Part shown: positions 33,454 through 40,390 of the stretch, piece after piece
Position numbering within the stretch: position 1 is the first letter of the stretch
Layout: each line of letters begins with the position of its first letter
IMG/VR virus record: IMGVR_UViG_3300021964_000130
Coordinates: 1-45,935 of that record
DNA from: a virus
DNA length: 45,935 bases
Reading direction: 5' to 3' (one strand)
Made by a program: the position numbers and the translations under genes
The notes under the pieces: model-generated
The model's input: the letters and a program-made list of their open reading frames with translations, nothing else
What the model was told of the DNA's origin: nothing
The model's database searches: none

Positions 33454-33527
33454 GGACTCTTAGCTCAGTTGGTTAGAGCACCGCACTCATAATGCGATGG
33501 TCGGGGGTTCAAGTCCCTCAGGGTCCA
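33454..33527 (+). tRNA. tRNA-Met(CAU): tRNA-Met (CAU), possibly Ile2
   Basis: 74 nt; acceptor GGACTCT with AGGGTCC, anticodon loop CTCATAA (CAT), T arm GGGGG-TTCAAGT-CCCTC. The G1-C72 pair rules out a standard initiator tRNA, so it is elongator Met or, if the C34 is modified to lysidine, tRNA-Ile reading ATA. CCA not encoded. Confidence 0.9.
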
Positions 33528-33565
33528 CAAGTCTTTAAGACATAACTTAGGTCTAAAAAATATGA

Positions 33566-34018
33566 ATGATCAAAGTATTTCGAAAACACGACGGCACTAC
33601 TGTTGATATTGTAGATCATACAATGTCAGTACTCCAAAAATGTCCACACGCCACCATTCACGTTGGTACGGACTCCCAAAATGGTGGGGATAAAACAAAA
33701 TACTCTACAGTCATTGCATATAGATTAGGTACGAGAGGAGTACATTATATCCATAGAAATTTTTACGTATCTAAAATAAAAGATAAGTGGGATCGACTTT
33801 CTAAGGAGGCGGAATATTCAATTGATGTGGCGTTATGGTTAAAAGAAAAGATCAATGTTGAGATACAAATTGACTTAGACTATAATGAAGACAGTAAATT
33901 CTTTTCTAATAAACTCATTCCAATGACCGTTGGTTGGATTACATCATTAGGATTCAAATGTAATGTAAAACCAAATATTCAGGTTGCGACCCGTGCTGCG
34001 GATCACCAATGTAAATAA
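33566..34018 (+). CDS. RNase H-like protein, YkuK/DUF458 family
   Basis: A 150-residue protein matching the DUF458 (YkuK) RNase H-like family: HVGTDSQNGGDKTKYSTVIA at residues 32-51 carries the first catalytic-type Asp, IQIDLDYNED the second acidic cluster, and ATRAADHQC at the end the third. Family members are predicted nucleases of unknown biological role. The start at 33566 is preferred to an out-of-frame ATG at 33562. It lies 38 nt after the last tRNA and may be in the same transcript, which makes an RNA-processing role attractive but unproven. Confidence 0.8.
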   Translation: MIKVFRKHDGTTVDIVDHTMSVLQKCPHATIHVGTDSQNGGDKTKYSTVIAYRLGTRGVHYIHRNFYVSKIKDKWDRLSKEAEYSIDVALWLKEKINVEIQIDLDYNEDSKFFSNKLIPMTVGWITSLGFKCNVKPNIQVATRAADHQCK

Positions 34019-34024
34019 ATGACA

Positions 34025-34032
34025 TATTTATT
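34025..34032 (+). promoter_or_regulatory. TATTTATT motif, 3 nt before a small ORF
   Basis: TATTTATT, GTT, then ATG at 34036. It supports the 45-aa ORF as real. Confidence 0.4.
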
Positions 34033-34035
34033 GTT

Positions 34036-34173
34036 ATGGGAATTTTAGACAAGAAGAAAATATTTGAAAAAATACTTAAACTTAAGTTTGAAAAACAAAC
34101 TCAAGAAGTAAAAAATCAAATACAAAAATTACAACAGAAAATTGATAATTTAAAAGATGGGACTGACAAGTAG
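34036..34173 (+). CDS. Small coiled-coil protein, 45 aa
   Basis: Starts MGILDKKKIFEKILKLK and continues as one amphipathic helix (VKNQIQKLQQKIDNLKD), a likely dimeric coiled coil. It was found by reading forward from the TATTTATT motif; it overlaps the next gene by 17 nt in another frame. Small helical proteins of this type often are assembly chaperones or virion joins, but no function can be assigned. Confidence 0.55.
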   Translation: MGILDKKKIFEKILKLKFEKQTQEVKNQIQKLQQKIDNLKDGTDK

Positions 34174-34342
34174 TGATCTGTTAGAAGAGTTGTTCTTTGA
34201 GGCACATAATTTAGGTGTTGCCGATGAATTAAGAAATGTGGTTTCCCAAATGGATAAAAAACCCACCCCCACCGCATATGACATGTTACATCTATATGAA
34301 GATGCTTTCAGTCAAATCAAAAAAAGACTTGATAATAAATAA
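34157..34342 (+). CDS. Small hypothetical protein, 61 aa
   Basis: Helical protein MGLTSSDLLEELFFEAHNLG ... YDMLHLYEDAFSQIKKRLDN. The combination of an N-terminal SSDLLEELFFEAH helix and a PTAYDMLHLYEDAF helix looks like a folded helical hairpin and resembles small unknowns in T4-like phages. It overlaps the 45-aa ORF by 17 nt, suggesting coupled translation. No functional motif. Confidence 0.55.
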   Translation: MGLTSSDLLEELFFEAHNLGVADELRNVVSQMDKKPTPTAYDMLHLYEDAFSQIKKRLDNK

Positions 34343-34359
34343 AAAAATCTTTATATTTT
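34329..34359 (+). promoter_or_regulatory. Bacteroidetes-type promoter
   Basis: TTG at 34329-34331, 20-nt spacer, TATATTTT at 34352-34359. Downstream are about 60 nt without an ORF and then a terminator, before the glycosyltransferase at 34458. Confidence 0.5.
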
Positions 34360-34365
34360 AATTGT

Positions 34366-34451
34366 AACACCTTTTGATGGTACAATATACTATTCCTTAG
34401 GTAATACAAGTTCGAAAAAGAGAGGTCGGTTAATTCCGACCTTTCGTTTCT
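34366..34451 (+). ncRNA. Candidate leader or small RNA ending in terminator
   Basis: This stretch has a host-type promoter in front and a hairpin terminator at its end but no ORF. It is either an sRNA of about 85 nt or an attenuated leader of the glycosyltransferase gene that starts 7 nt after it. Confidence 0.35.
34421..34451 (+). terminator. Hairpin terminator before glycosyltransferase
   Basis: AGGTCGG / CCGACCT stem with TTAATT loop, followed by TTCGTTTC. The T-run is interrupted, so termination may be partial. Confidence 0.6.
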
Positions 34452-34457
34452 AAAGAT

Positions 34458-35123
34458 ATGAATACAATTACAGTAGTTTGTTCAACAAGAAAAGTAGACG
34501 AATCATATGTCAAACATGTGAGGAAGTTCTTTTCTCATCCTAAAAACGAATACATCTTCGTTGAAAATAATGGGGATCGATCACTAACTGAGGTCTATAA
34601 TGAGGGTTTAGAAAAGTCCACAAACGACATTGTTGTCTTCATCCATGATGATCTCGAATTTGAAACTAAGAATCTCACACCCAAAATAATCAAACTCTTT
34701 GATCGTAATCCCGAATACGGAATCTTAGGACTTGCAGGAACTGATAACCTTGTTAGTGGTCGTTGGTGGGAGAATAGGGACTCATTGCAAGGTCAAGTAG
34801 GTCATATTAACCAAGGTAAAAGGTATGTATCAAAATACTCCAAATCATTCGGTGATGATATTAAAGAAGTTATTGTAATTGATGGGTTGTTCATGATGGT
34901 TCATAAAAAAAGAATTAAGAAAGTGTTCGATGAACAGTTTGGAGGATTCCATTTTTACGATCTACCAATCTGTCTACTAAATTACTTGGAGGGTGTCAAA
35001 ATAGGTGTTACAACTAAAATTAAACTTTACCATAAATCAATTGGTGAGGTTGATAAAAAATGGGAGAAGGGTAAGTTATTCTTCGAGGCGTTATATGATA
35101 AACACTTCCCATTGAAGGTTTGA
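34458..35123 (+). CDS. Glycosyltransferase, GT-A type
   Basis: A 221-residue GT-A protein. It begins ITVVCSTRKVDESYVKHVRK, has a nucleotide-sugar segment IVVFIHDDLEFET with the DxD-like HDD, and a later FHFYDLPICLLNY where the catalytic acidic residue is expected. The second half includes SIGEVDKKWEKGKLFFEALY. The fold resembles the type of glycosyltransferase often found in viral clusters where the N-terminal half matches family 2. It stands apart from the three glycosyltransferases at 1-5941 and is preceded by a possible attenuator. Acceptor unknown. Confidence 0.72.
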   Translation: MNTITVVCSTRKVDESYVKHVRKFFSHPKNEYIFVENNGDRSLTEVYNEGLEKSTNDIVVFIHDDLEFETKNLTPKIIKLFDRNPEYGILGLAGTDNLVSGRWWENRDSLQGQVGHINQGKRYVSKYSKSFGDDIKEVIVIDGLFMMVHKKRIKKVFDEQFGGFHFYDLPICLLNYLEGVKIGVTTKIKLYHKSIGEVDKKWEKGKLFFEALYDKHFPLKV

Positions 35124-35150
35124 CAAAAACCATAAATTTTCTTATATTAA
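35119..35150 (+). promoter_or_regulatory. Bacteroidetes-type promoter
   Basis: TTTG at 35119-35122, 20-nt spacer, TATATTAA at 35143-35150, 5 nt before the ATG at 35156. Could drive the basic protein and the tmRNA behind it. Confidence 0.5.
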
Positions 35151-35155
35151 AAACT

Positions 35156-35419
35156 ATGAATAAGATTATTGCATTTTTTAAAAGACTATTTGGTGTAAAG
35201 GAAGAAGTACAAGTTACTCCTCCCCCAACAACACCTAAACCTAAACCGAAAAGAAAACCAACTCCGAAGAGAAAACCTAAAACAACGGGTACTCCTAAGA
35301 GTGCGGAAATTAAGGAAGATCTGAAAAAACCAACACCTAAGAAGAGACCACAAAAAAGAAAACCAAGAAAAAGTGGTGGGTCTTCAGGTAATGGGAGACA
35401 ACCTTATAATACTAAGTAA
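35156..35419 (+). CDS. Basic Lys/Pro-rich protein, 87 aa
   Basis: Starts at the ATG at 35156, since a TTG-started longer frame would overlap the promoter. Residues 1-16 (MNKIIAFFKRLFGVKE) form an amphipathic, possibly membrane-binding helix. The rest is a disordered Lys/Pro/Thr tail with repeats such as PKPKPKRKPTPKRKPK and KKRPQKRKPRKSGG, like the tail of a histone H1 or a ribosome/RNA-binding protein. Net charge is strongly positive. It ends 10 nt before the tmRNA, on the same strand. A nucleic acid-binding role is likely; nothing more can be said. Confidence 0.6.
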   Translation: MNKIIAFFKRLFGVKEEVQVTPPPTTPKPKPKRKPTPKRKPKTTGTPKSAEIKEDLKKPTPKKRPQKRKPRKSGGSSGNGRQPYNTK

Positions 35420-35429
35420 TTATTAGTAT

Positions 35430-35831
35430 GGGGGTGACTTGGAATTGATTGGCGTAGTCAGTCATACGGGGCACGTAGTGAGATGTTTCCTATCACTTTA
35501 ATCTATGGAGGCGTTTTTTTAGACGGCAACGTTTATTCACAAATGGAATTAATGGGTCTTGTATCTGTTGATTCTAAAGTAGCGGTAGCCTAAGGCAACC
35601 CCTACAACGGGTCGGTGGACATATACCTTGGAACAGAAGTCCTTAAAGTGTGACACCACTTAAAAGTGTTAGAGGTGTAAGGTCGTCTCTTTAAATAAGG
35701 ATTGGACCGAGGATGTTAGTTTCCTCTAAATAACTTTCTATTTCGAAGTGTTAGAAAATACTGTTCTAAACGTGTAGTCCTTTATGGTTGGGACGAGCAA
35801 GACGAGGGTTCGAAACCCTCCACCTCCACCA
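35430..35831 (+). ncRNA. ssrA: tmRNA (transfer-messenger RNA)
   Basis: Complete 402-nt tmRNA. The acceptor stem GGGGGTG pairs with CACCTCC and contains G3-U70, the alanine identity element; discriminator A and an encoded CCA end the RNA. The 5' region GGGGGTGACTTGGAATTGAT matches tmRNA D-arm consensus and the T arm is GAGGG-TTCGAAA-CCCTC. After the UAGAC element, the resume codon is GGC at 35525 and the tag frame runs to TAA at 35591-35593. tmRNA frees stalled ribosomes and tags the protein for proteolysis, with SmpB from the host. A terminator follows directly. Phage tmRNAs are known but uncommon. Confidence 0.93.
35525..35593 (+). other. tmRNA tag-peptide reading frame, 22 codons
   Basis: Reads from GGC to TAA: the peptide begins GNVYSQMELM and ends VDSKVAVA. 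Typical bacterial tags are 8-15 residues ending in ALAA or similar; this is longer and ends AVA. The frame is chosen because it follows the UAGAC element and gives a small hydrophobic end; the +1 frames end in KWN or CIC. Confidence 0.75.
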
Positions 35832-35860
35832 AAGGGATCCTCGTGATCCCTTTTTTATTT
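35831..35860 (+). terminator. Rho-independent terminator of tmRNA
   Basis: AAAGGGATC / GATCCCTTT stem, loop CTCGT, T-rich tail. The first base is the last A of the tmRNA CCA. Confidence 0.88.
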
Positions 35861-35866
35861 TATAGT

Positions 35867-36151
35867 ATGAAACCACCTATTGCAGTAGTATATAAAACAA
35901 TTTATAGAAAAAAAGAGAAGTTACACTTAGAGGTCTTTGAGAACATCTTAGTGGATGATATCATCGATCTTAAAAAGAGAAAACCTCTAATACCTAAAGA
36001 CGCTGAAATTTTAGAGATAGGTGTGGGTTCGTCCTTTGAAGAAAGATACATGAAGAAATATAAAATAGAAAAAAGTATAAAGGGTGAAAATAGTAACGAT
36101 AAACTACTCAAAGAACTTAAGAATGTCGTAAACAAACAAAGAGGTCAATGA
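35867..36151 (+). CDS. Hypothetical protein, 94 aa
   Basis: Start taken at ATG 35867; an upstream GTG lies inside the tmRNA terminator. Sequence: MKPPIAVVYKTIYRKKEKLH, then ILVDDIIDLKKRKPLIPKDA, a predicted strand ILEIGVGSSFEERYMKKY and a Lys-rich helical end. The GVG-SSFEERY segment suggests a small alpha/beta fold. No family recognised. Its transcript could start within the tmRNA region or read through the terminator. The 3' end overlaps the hairpin of the minus-strand RNA candidate at 36138. Confidence 0.55.
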   Translation: MKPPIAVVYKTIYRKKEKLHLEVFENILVDDIIDLKKRKPLIPKDAEILEIGVGSSFEERYMKKYKIEKSIKGENSNDKLLKELKNVVNKQRGQ

Positions 36152-36231
36152 CCCCTTTGCCGAGATAAGTACACACCTCCTTTTCGTTATTTCGTTTATC
36201 AATCAGGTACCGACCAAAGTACCGATCTCGT
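36138..36231 (-). ncRNA. Candidate minus-strand small RNA
   Basis: A TATTTATT motif (36235-36242) is followed on the minus strand by about 95 nt without an ORF: CGAGAT pairs with ATCTCG, GGTAC with GTACC inside it, and a terminator-like hairpin AAAGGGGTC/GACCTCTTT ends it at 36138 before a T-rich stretch. The sequence after the motif is AGTACG, exactly the AGTATG context of the gene starts but with ACG. Weak candidate. Confidence 0.25.
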
Positions 36232-36234
36232 ACT

Positions 36235-36242
36235 AATAAATA
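36235..36242 (-). promoter_or_regulatory. TATTTATT motif without a following gene
   Basis: Minus-strand TATTTATT then AGTACG; no ORF follows. Placed right after the terminator of the 36304 gene. Confidence 0.3.
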
Positions 36243-36252
36243 TCATAGATAT

Positions 36253-36284
36253 AAAAAAAATACCCCGTTTTCACGAGGTATTTT
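36253..36284 (-). terminator. Rho-independent terminator
   Basis: Minus-strand AAAATACCTCG / CGGGGTATTTT (one G-U), 6-nt loop, followed by a T-run. It ends the minus-strand block 36304-40630. Confidence 0.8.
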
Positions 36285-36303
36285 AACATTTTTTACACAA
36301 TGA

Positions 36304-36960
36304 TTACTTGTCCAAATTAAGACTTTTTTTGATGTCAAGATCACATATTGAATCTGCAATCATTTCACCTAAATTTGATGCTCTGAAGTATTCCGCACCT
36401 ATGTTTCTAATAGACGCCCCAATTGCTGAACTCTCATCAGTGTCTTCTGATATGTAGGCAACTAAACCTTCCGCGACCGCATCGACAACTTTAGGTGCAT
36501 GTTTTTCACAATTATTACCACCCCTGAATAATGCGATTATAGTTGATATACTAAGGTCGGCCATACCCGCCGCAATTGCTCCCGCAAGTCTACCCTTAAA
36601 TCCTATCAAAGATAATCCTTTGGTGATCAACCACTCTCTTAATTGTGACATCCAACCACTTGATACTTTTGATGAAAAATCACCAACACCTTTATTAATC
36701 CCTTCTGAATCTGATGAGTTATCTGCGCCAGGGATAAAAACCTTCTTTAACCAATCACCAACACCTTCGTCGATGTTTGTTTCGATTTCACCATCTGACA
36801 TCCCTTGATCACCCAAATTAGATAATGCGGTTAATACATTATCCAATTTCTCATTATCTGAAGATTCTTCGTTTTCAATGATTAATCTTAGGGAATTATT
36901 AAGTTCATAACGTTCGTTAAGGGTCTTCTTAACGATATCTGATATTACTTTATTTGCCAT
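36304..36960 (-). CDS. Hypothetical virion-type protein, 218 aa
   Basis: Unknown family. The first 30 residues (MANKVISDIVKKTLNERYEL, then LRLIIENE) form an amphipathic helix ending in IIE, a potential capsid-targeting peptide with a gp21 site after Glu29. The middle has Gly/Ala-rich hydrophobic segments (LSLIGFKGRLAGAIAAGMAD; LSISTIIALFRGG) that could insert into a membrane. It follows the 721-codon frame at 36962 by 1 nt and precedes a terminator, so it is the last gene of a block of hydrophobic proteins that may be packaged and ejected. Confidence 0.58.
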   Translation of the reverse strand: MANKVISDIVKKTLNERYELNNSLRLIIENEESSDNEKLDNVLTALSNLGDQGMSDGEIETNIDEGVGDWLKKVFIPGADNSSDSEGINKGVGDFSSKVSSGWMSQLREWLITKGLSLIGFKGRLAGAIAAGMADLSISTIIALFRGGNNCEKHAPKVVDAVAEGLVAYISEDTDESSAIGASIRNIGAEYFRASNLGEMIADSICDLDIKKSLNLDK

Positions 36961-36961
36961 T

Positions 36962-39094
36962 TTATTTGTTTCTTAAGTTTTGTATTTGTTTTTCCTTACG
37001 AGCAATTCTCCTTGACTTTCTGTCTTCCGCAGTCCAAACATACTTATTGTCTTTTAAAGTTTCTTTCTTCTTATCTAAGGAGAAACCTTTACCGGCCATA
37101 TATCTATTAATCGCGATTAGTTGATCTGATGTTAATTCCTCATCCATATTTAAAATGTATCTACCGCCTCTGAATTTAATCTTATCATTAATGATTGTTT
37201 GTATTCTCTGACCATCGATAGTCTTCTTAGCCTGATCAAGTAATTTTTCGATACCGTGGGTATCAATCATACCCTTACTATCCAATTTAGGTATAGGTAT
37301 AATTGTTAACCCTTTGGATTTTAATTTAGTAACAGGTTCAACTTTCTCTCTTTCTTTGGTTTTTGGTTCTACTGTGTTACCTGAATCACCACCATCCTTC
37401 TGAGAACATTTCTTCATTACTGTATCATATACCTCCTTAGTGATAGTTGAATCGTCTTTACTGTTATCAGCGAAATAAGAATTATCCAACATTGCTTTCA
37501 ATGTTAAAGGACCAAAGTACCCATCCACCTTAAGATTTGCGGTTGGATTCATACATCTTTGTATATCCTTTATCTTATCACTAATACAACCTAATGTCAT
37601 TGGGAAACTGTCACACGGTTTATAACTTACCGTACCACCTGAACCACCTTCTGATCCTTCCTCATCCCAAACAATGGTAATATGTGAAACACTTTTAAGT
37701 GGTCCTCCGTCACCATCCTTATCGGACTGAGTCCCTTCAGTGTCTTTAGGTGCCGATCCAATAATACTTAAAAACTCGTCTCTATACTCAAGACCCGTAA
37801 ACTTCAAATTGGTGAGGTTAGCCACATGATCAGATAATTTTTTACCAACCTGTCTTTCGTAATTAACCACAACGACTTTAACCGCGTCTTTATCTTTATA
37901 TGTTTTACCTACAACACCTTTAAGGGCATCAAGAGCGTCTTTCATGTCAGTGTCATCACTTTCAAAAAAGTCACCACTTAAGTTATCATCAATTACATCA
38001 ATCACATCTTGAATTTGACGAGCGGTAAGTTCAGTACCTTCTGATTGTTCATTTAGTTCTTTTATTGCGTCTTGGTTACATTCCCACTTACCTGTATCTC
38101 CTGATTTGGTTTCAACTTCGTAGTTGTTATAGAATTTAATCCAACCACCTGTTTCTTTACCACCAAACTCATTGATATTAACCAATACATAGAATTCTTT
38201 ATCATCACCTTCTTGGTGTTGTTCGTAGATACCCACTTCACCATTGTCAGTAAATGCATCTACAATACATCTCTTCCAATCATCAGTTGCTTTGTCCGTA
38301 TCAACGTCGTCAACAGAGTATTCACCATCCAAACCTATCAGGTATTGAACAAGTTCATACCCAACCCAAGCAATGATACCGTATTTAATTAATTTCCAAG
38401 CAAGTAATCTCTTACCCGACTTAAGGATAAATCCACCTAACCCCTTTACTACTTTTATAGGGGTACTTGCCGCTTGTTTTATACTCTCTAATCTCGTCGC
38501 AACAACTTTAGGGTCCACATTTGTTTTAGTGGTACCTTTAGTATTCTTACCACCTGATGTCGCACCTTTAGTATTCTTACCACCTGATGTCGCACCTTTA
38601 GTATTCTTACCACCTGATGTCGCACCTTTAGTATTCTTACCACCTGACGCTGCACCCTTACCTGCGGCTGCAGATGCAGATTTTGCCTCATTCCATAAAA
38701 TTTTTGTTTCACTCTTAGTGGAATTTATTATTGTCTCAACCTGAGCCTTAGTTAAACTCTTATTACCCTGTTGCGTTGATTCCCACAATCTTTTCATTGC
38801 TAATTCCTTAGATGCGAGTTTTAGTTCGTCAGGTATTTGTTTAGTAAAAGACTTAAGTGCGTTTGGGTCCGATTTCTTAACTATCCTTCTACTGATGGTA
38901 GATATTTGTTTCTCCAAAACTGAAACATCTTTTGAAATTGCCCTCGCAGCCACTTTTGCATCAACATTAAATATTTTAGCGTAAGCGGCGAGGTTATCCG
39001 CCATAGTTAAACCTTTTTTAAGTGCCGTTGCTTGTTCCTTGGTTTCCTTTTTCCCTTCAAACAAGACACTTATCATTGATAATTTATTTTCCAT
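36962..39094 (-). CDS. Large protein with repeat, membrane helix and PG-binding domain
   Basis: 710 residues from the ATG at 39094 (a GTG at 39127 would overlap the upstream stop). N-terminus MENKLSMISVLFEGKKE fits a capsid-targeting peptide with LFE at 11-13. Then come helices to about 140, a GGKNTKGATS repeat (four copies, about 148-190), a membrane-type helix (WKLIKYGIIAWVGYELVQYL), an acidic domain, and near residues 530-580 a PG_binding_1-like unit (IKDIQRCMNPTANLKVDGYF, GPLTLKAMLD). The C-terminus is basic. A packaged protein acting at the cell envelope during genome entry would explain this architecture; this is inference. Confidence 0.65.
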   Translation of the reverse strand: MENKLSMISVLFEGKKETKEQATALKKGLTMADNLAAYAKIFNVDAKVAARAISKDVSVLEKQISTISRRIVKKSDPNALKSFTKQIPDELKLASKELAMKRLWESTQQGNKSLTKAQVETIINSTKSETKILWNEAKSASAAAGKGAASGGKNTKGATSGGKNTKGATSGGKNTKGATSGGKNTKGTTKTNVDPKVVATRLESIKQAASTPIKVVKGLGGFILKSGKRLLAWKLIKYGIIAWVGYELVQYLIGLDGEYSVDDVDTDKATDDWKRCIVDAFTDNGEVGIYEQHQEGDDKEFYVLVNINEFGGKETGGWIKFYNNYEVETKSGDTGKWECNQDAIKELNEQSEGTELTARQIQDVIDVIDDNLSGDFFESDDTDMKDALDALKGVVGKTYKDKDAVKVVVVNYERQVGKKLSDHVANLTNLKFTGLEYRDEFLSIIGSAPKDTEGTQSDKDGDGGPLKSVSHITIVWDEEGSEGGSGGTVSYKPCDSFPMTLGCISDKIKDIQRCMNPTANLKVDGYFGPLTLKAMLDNSYFADNSKDDSTITKEVYDTVMKKCSQKDGGDSGNTVEPKTKEREKVEPVTKLKSKGLTIIPIPKLDSKGMIDTHGIEKLLDQAKKTIDGQRIQTIINDKIKFRGGRYILNMDEELTSDQLIAINRYMAGKGFSLDKKKETLKDNKYVWTAEDRKSRRIARKEKQIQNLRNK
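38535..38655 (-). repeat. 30-bp tandem repeat, about four copies
   Basis: Three identical 30-bp units starting at 38535, 38565 and 38595 and a fourth diverged unit from 38625. They encode GGKNTKGATS. In frame and without spacers, so not a CRISPR. Confidence 0.9.
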
Positions 39095-39117
39095 TGTATT
39101 TGATTTAATTTTAAGTT

Positions 39118-40389
39118 TTAATCCCACGTATCAAAAGGATCAGTATCCCCATAAAGTTCATTATAATTATCCATGGTCTTCTCGAAGTTTTCCATGTCTT
39201 TGACGGAATGACCCGTGTACATCTCGACACCCTTCTCAATTCCGTAACTAAGACCACCTGCGGTGGCTCCTGCGACGGCCCCTTTCTTCAGGAATTCCTT
39301 ACCTGTTTTAACTGTTGGTACGAAACCTTTACCGGGTTTTATTGCTTTATCTATGTTCTTAAGGTTAGATCTACCTTTAATTTTACCTAAATATGTCTGT
39401 AGTTTTTTGACTACTTTTCCGAATCCACCAATTATCTTATTAATAAATCCACCACCTGATGGCCATTTTTTAGATATCATGGATTGTACTTTTTTTAGTT
39501 TGGTTGAAGCGTTTTTAGATGCCGTGTACATTTTAGTTACTACACCTTTTAACTTTGAACTTTTAGCGACCTTTGCCGCCATTTGATTAACTTTTAACCC
39601 TTGTAATGGTCTGAAAATTGCCCTTGCACCCTTGGCGGCAACGCCGGCAAGTGCTAAACCTAAAATATCAAACCCTAAGTCTAAGTATTTCCAAAATTCT
39701 GATCGATTATCACCTGAGGGCCAATCATTATTGAGTATTTGATATACATCCAATGCGGTAATAAGTCCCCACACCACTACTTGTGCGGTTTTACCCACAC
39801 CCGTGGCCACTAATATTGCATCCACAATGATACCAAGAGTACTATAAGCGGCGGATTTTAATTTCCTTAAAATCCAAAGAACTCCTCTACCTAATAGTTT
39901 AAGAATTTCACTCCAATCACCTTTAGATATAGCAATACCCATTGACTTAATTCCATTCCATGAATCTACTGCGGCGTCTTTTATTGCCGTCCCTGCGGAC
40001 TTTAATTGTCTACCAACCCAAGTATCATCAAAGAAACTCCATTCTAAAAGAAAATCTCTTAATGCGTGTAGGTTATTATCACCTTCTAATAAAGGTAATG
40101 ACTCCCAACCTTCCTGTATTTCTTTATATTCAGGTTCGTCAACTTCTACATTCCTGAATATTGTTTTGAAGACATCTAATGAATCCCAAATGTTACCAAG
40201 AGTGGTTTGTTCCTGAATATCGAAAACCTCATCCTGTAAGATGAAGTATTTTTCATCTACGGTTAAGTGACATTCAAATACGTAACCCCTTAGACTTTTG
40301 GTTCCTAAAGATTCGGTAGACCCAACATATCCGTCATAATTGATTAAATCGTTGTGTCTCCCTAAAGTTAATGTTCCGTTATTTTCCAT
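39118..40389 (-). CDS. Large hydrophobic virion-type protein, 423 aa
   Basis: No family recognised. Residues 1-120 are a folded acidic domain (LRGYVFECHLTVDEKYFILQ; LLEGDNNLHALRDFLLEWSF). From about 150 there are several hydrophobic or Gly/Ala-rich helices (LWILRKLKSAAYSTLGIIVD; AILVATGVGKTAQVVVWGLI; LGFDILGLALAGVAAKGARA) and a basic region with KMYTASKNASTKLKK, then Gly-rich GGGFINKIIGGFGKVV. GVGKT is inside a hydrophobic helix and is not a Walker A. The composition resembles pore-forming or ejection proteins. It is flanked by other virion-type genes on the same strand. Confidence 0.6.
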   Translation of the reverse strand: MENNGTLTLGRHNDLINYDGYVGSTESLGTKSLRGYVFECHLTVDEKYFILQDEVFDIQEQTTLGNIWDSLDVFKTIFRNVEVDEPEYKEIQEGWESLPLLEGDNNLHALRDFLLEWSFFDDTWVGRQLKSAGTAIKDAAVDSWNGIKSMGIAISKGDWSEILKLLGRGVLWILRKLKSAAYSTLGIIVDAILVATGVGKTAQVVVWGLITALDVYQILNNDWPSGDNRSEFWKYLDLGFDILGLALAGVAAKGARAIFRPLQGLKVNQMAAKVAKSSKLKGVVTKMYTASKNASTKLKKVQSMISKKWPSGGGFINKIIGGFGKVVKKLQTYLGKIKGRSNLKNIDKAIKPGKGFVPTVKTGKEFLKKGAVAGATAGGLSYGIEKGVEMYTGHSVKDMENFEKTMDNYNELYGDTDPFDTWD

Positions 40390-40390
40390 A

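Noticed and set aside
35532-35540. DnaA box TTATTCACA as an origin
   Set aside because: A single site inside the tmRNA tag frame; no cluster of boxes or AT-rich unwinding element beside it.
38535-38655. CRISPR-like array
   Set aside because: The 30-bp units are contiguous, have no spacers and are in frame with a protein repeat.
39690-39800. GVGKT as Walker A in the 39118 protein
   Set aside because: It lies inside a hydrophobic helix with no Walker B or NTPase context.
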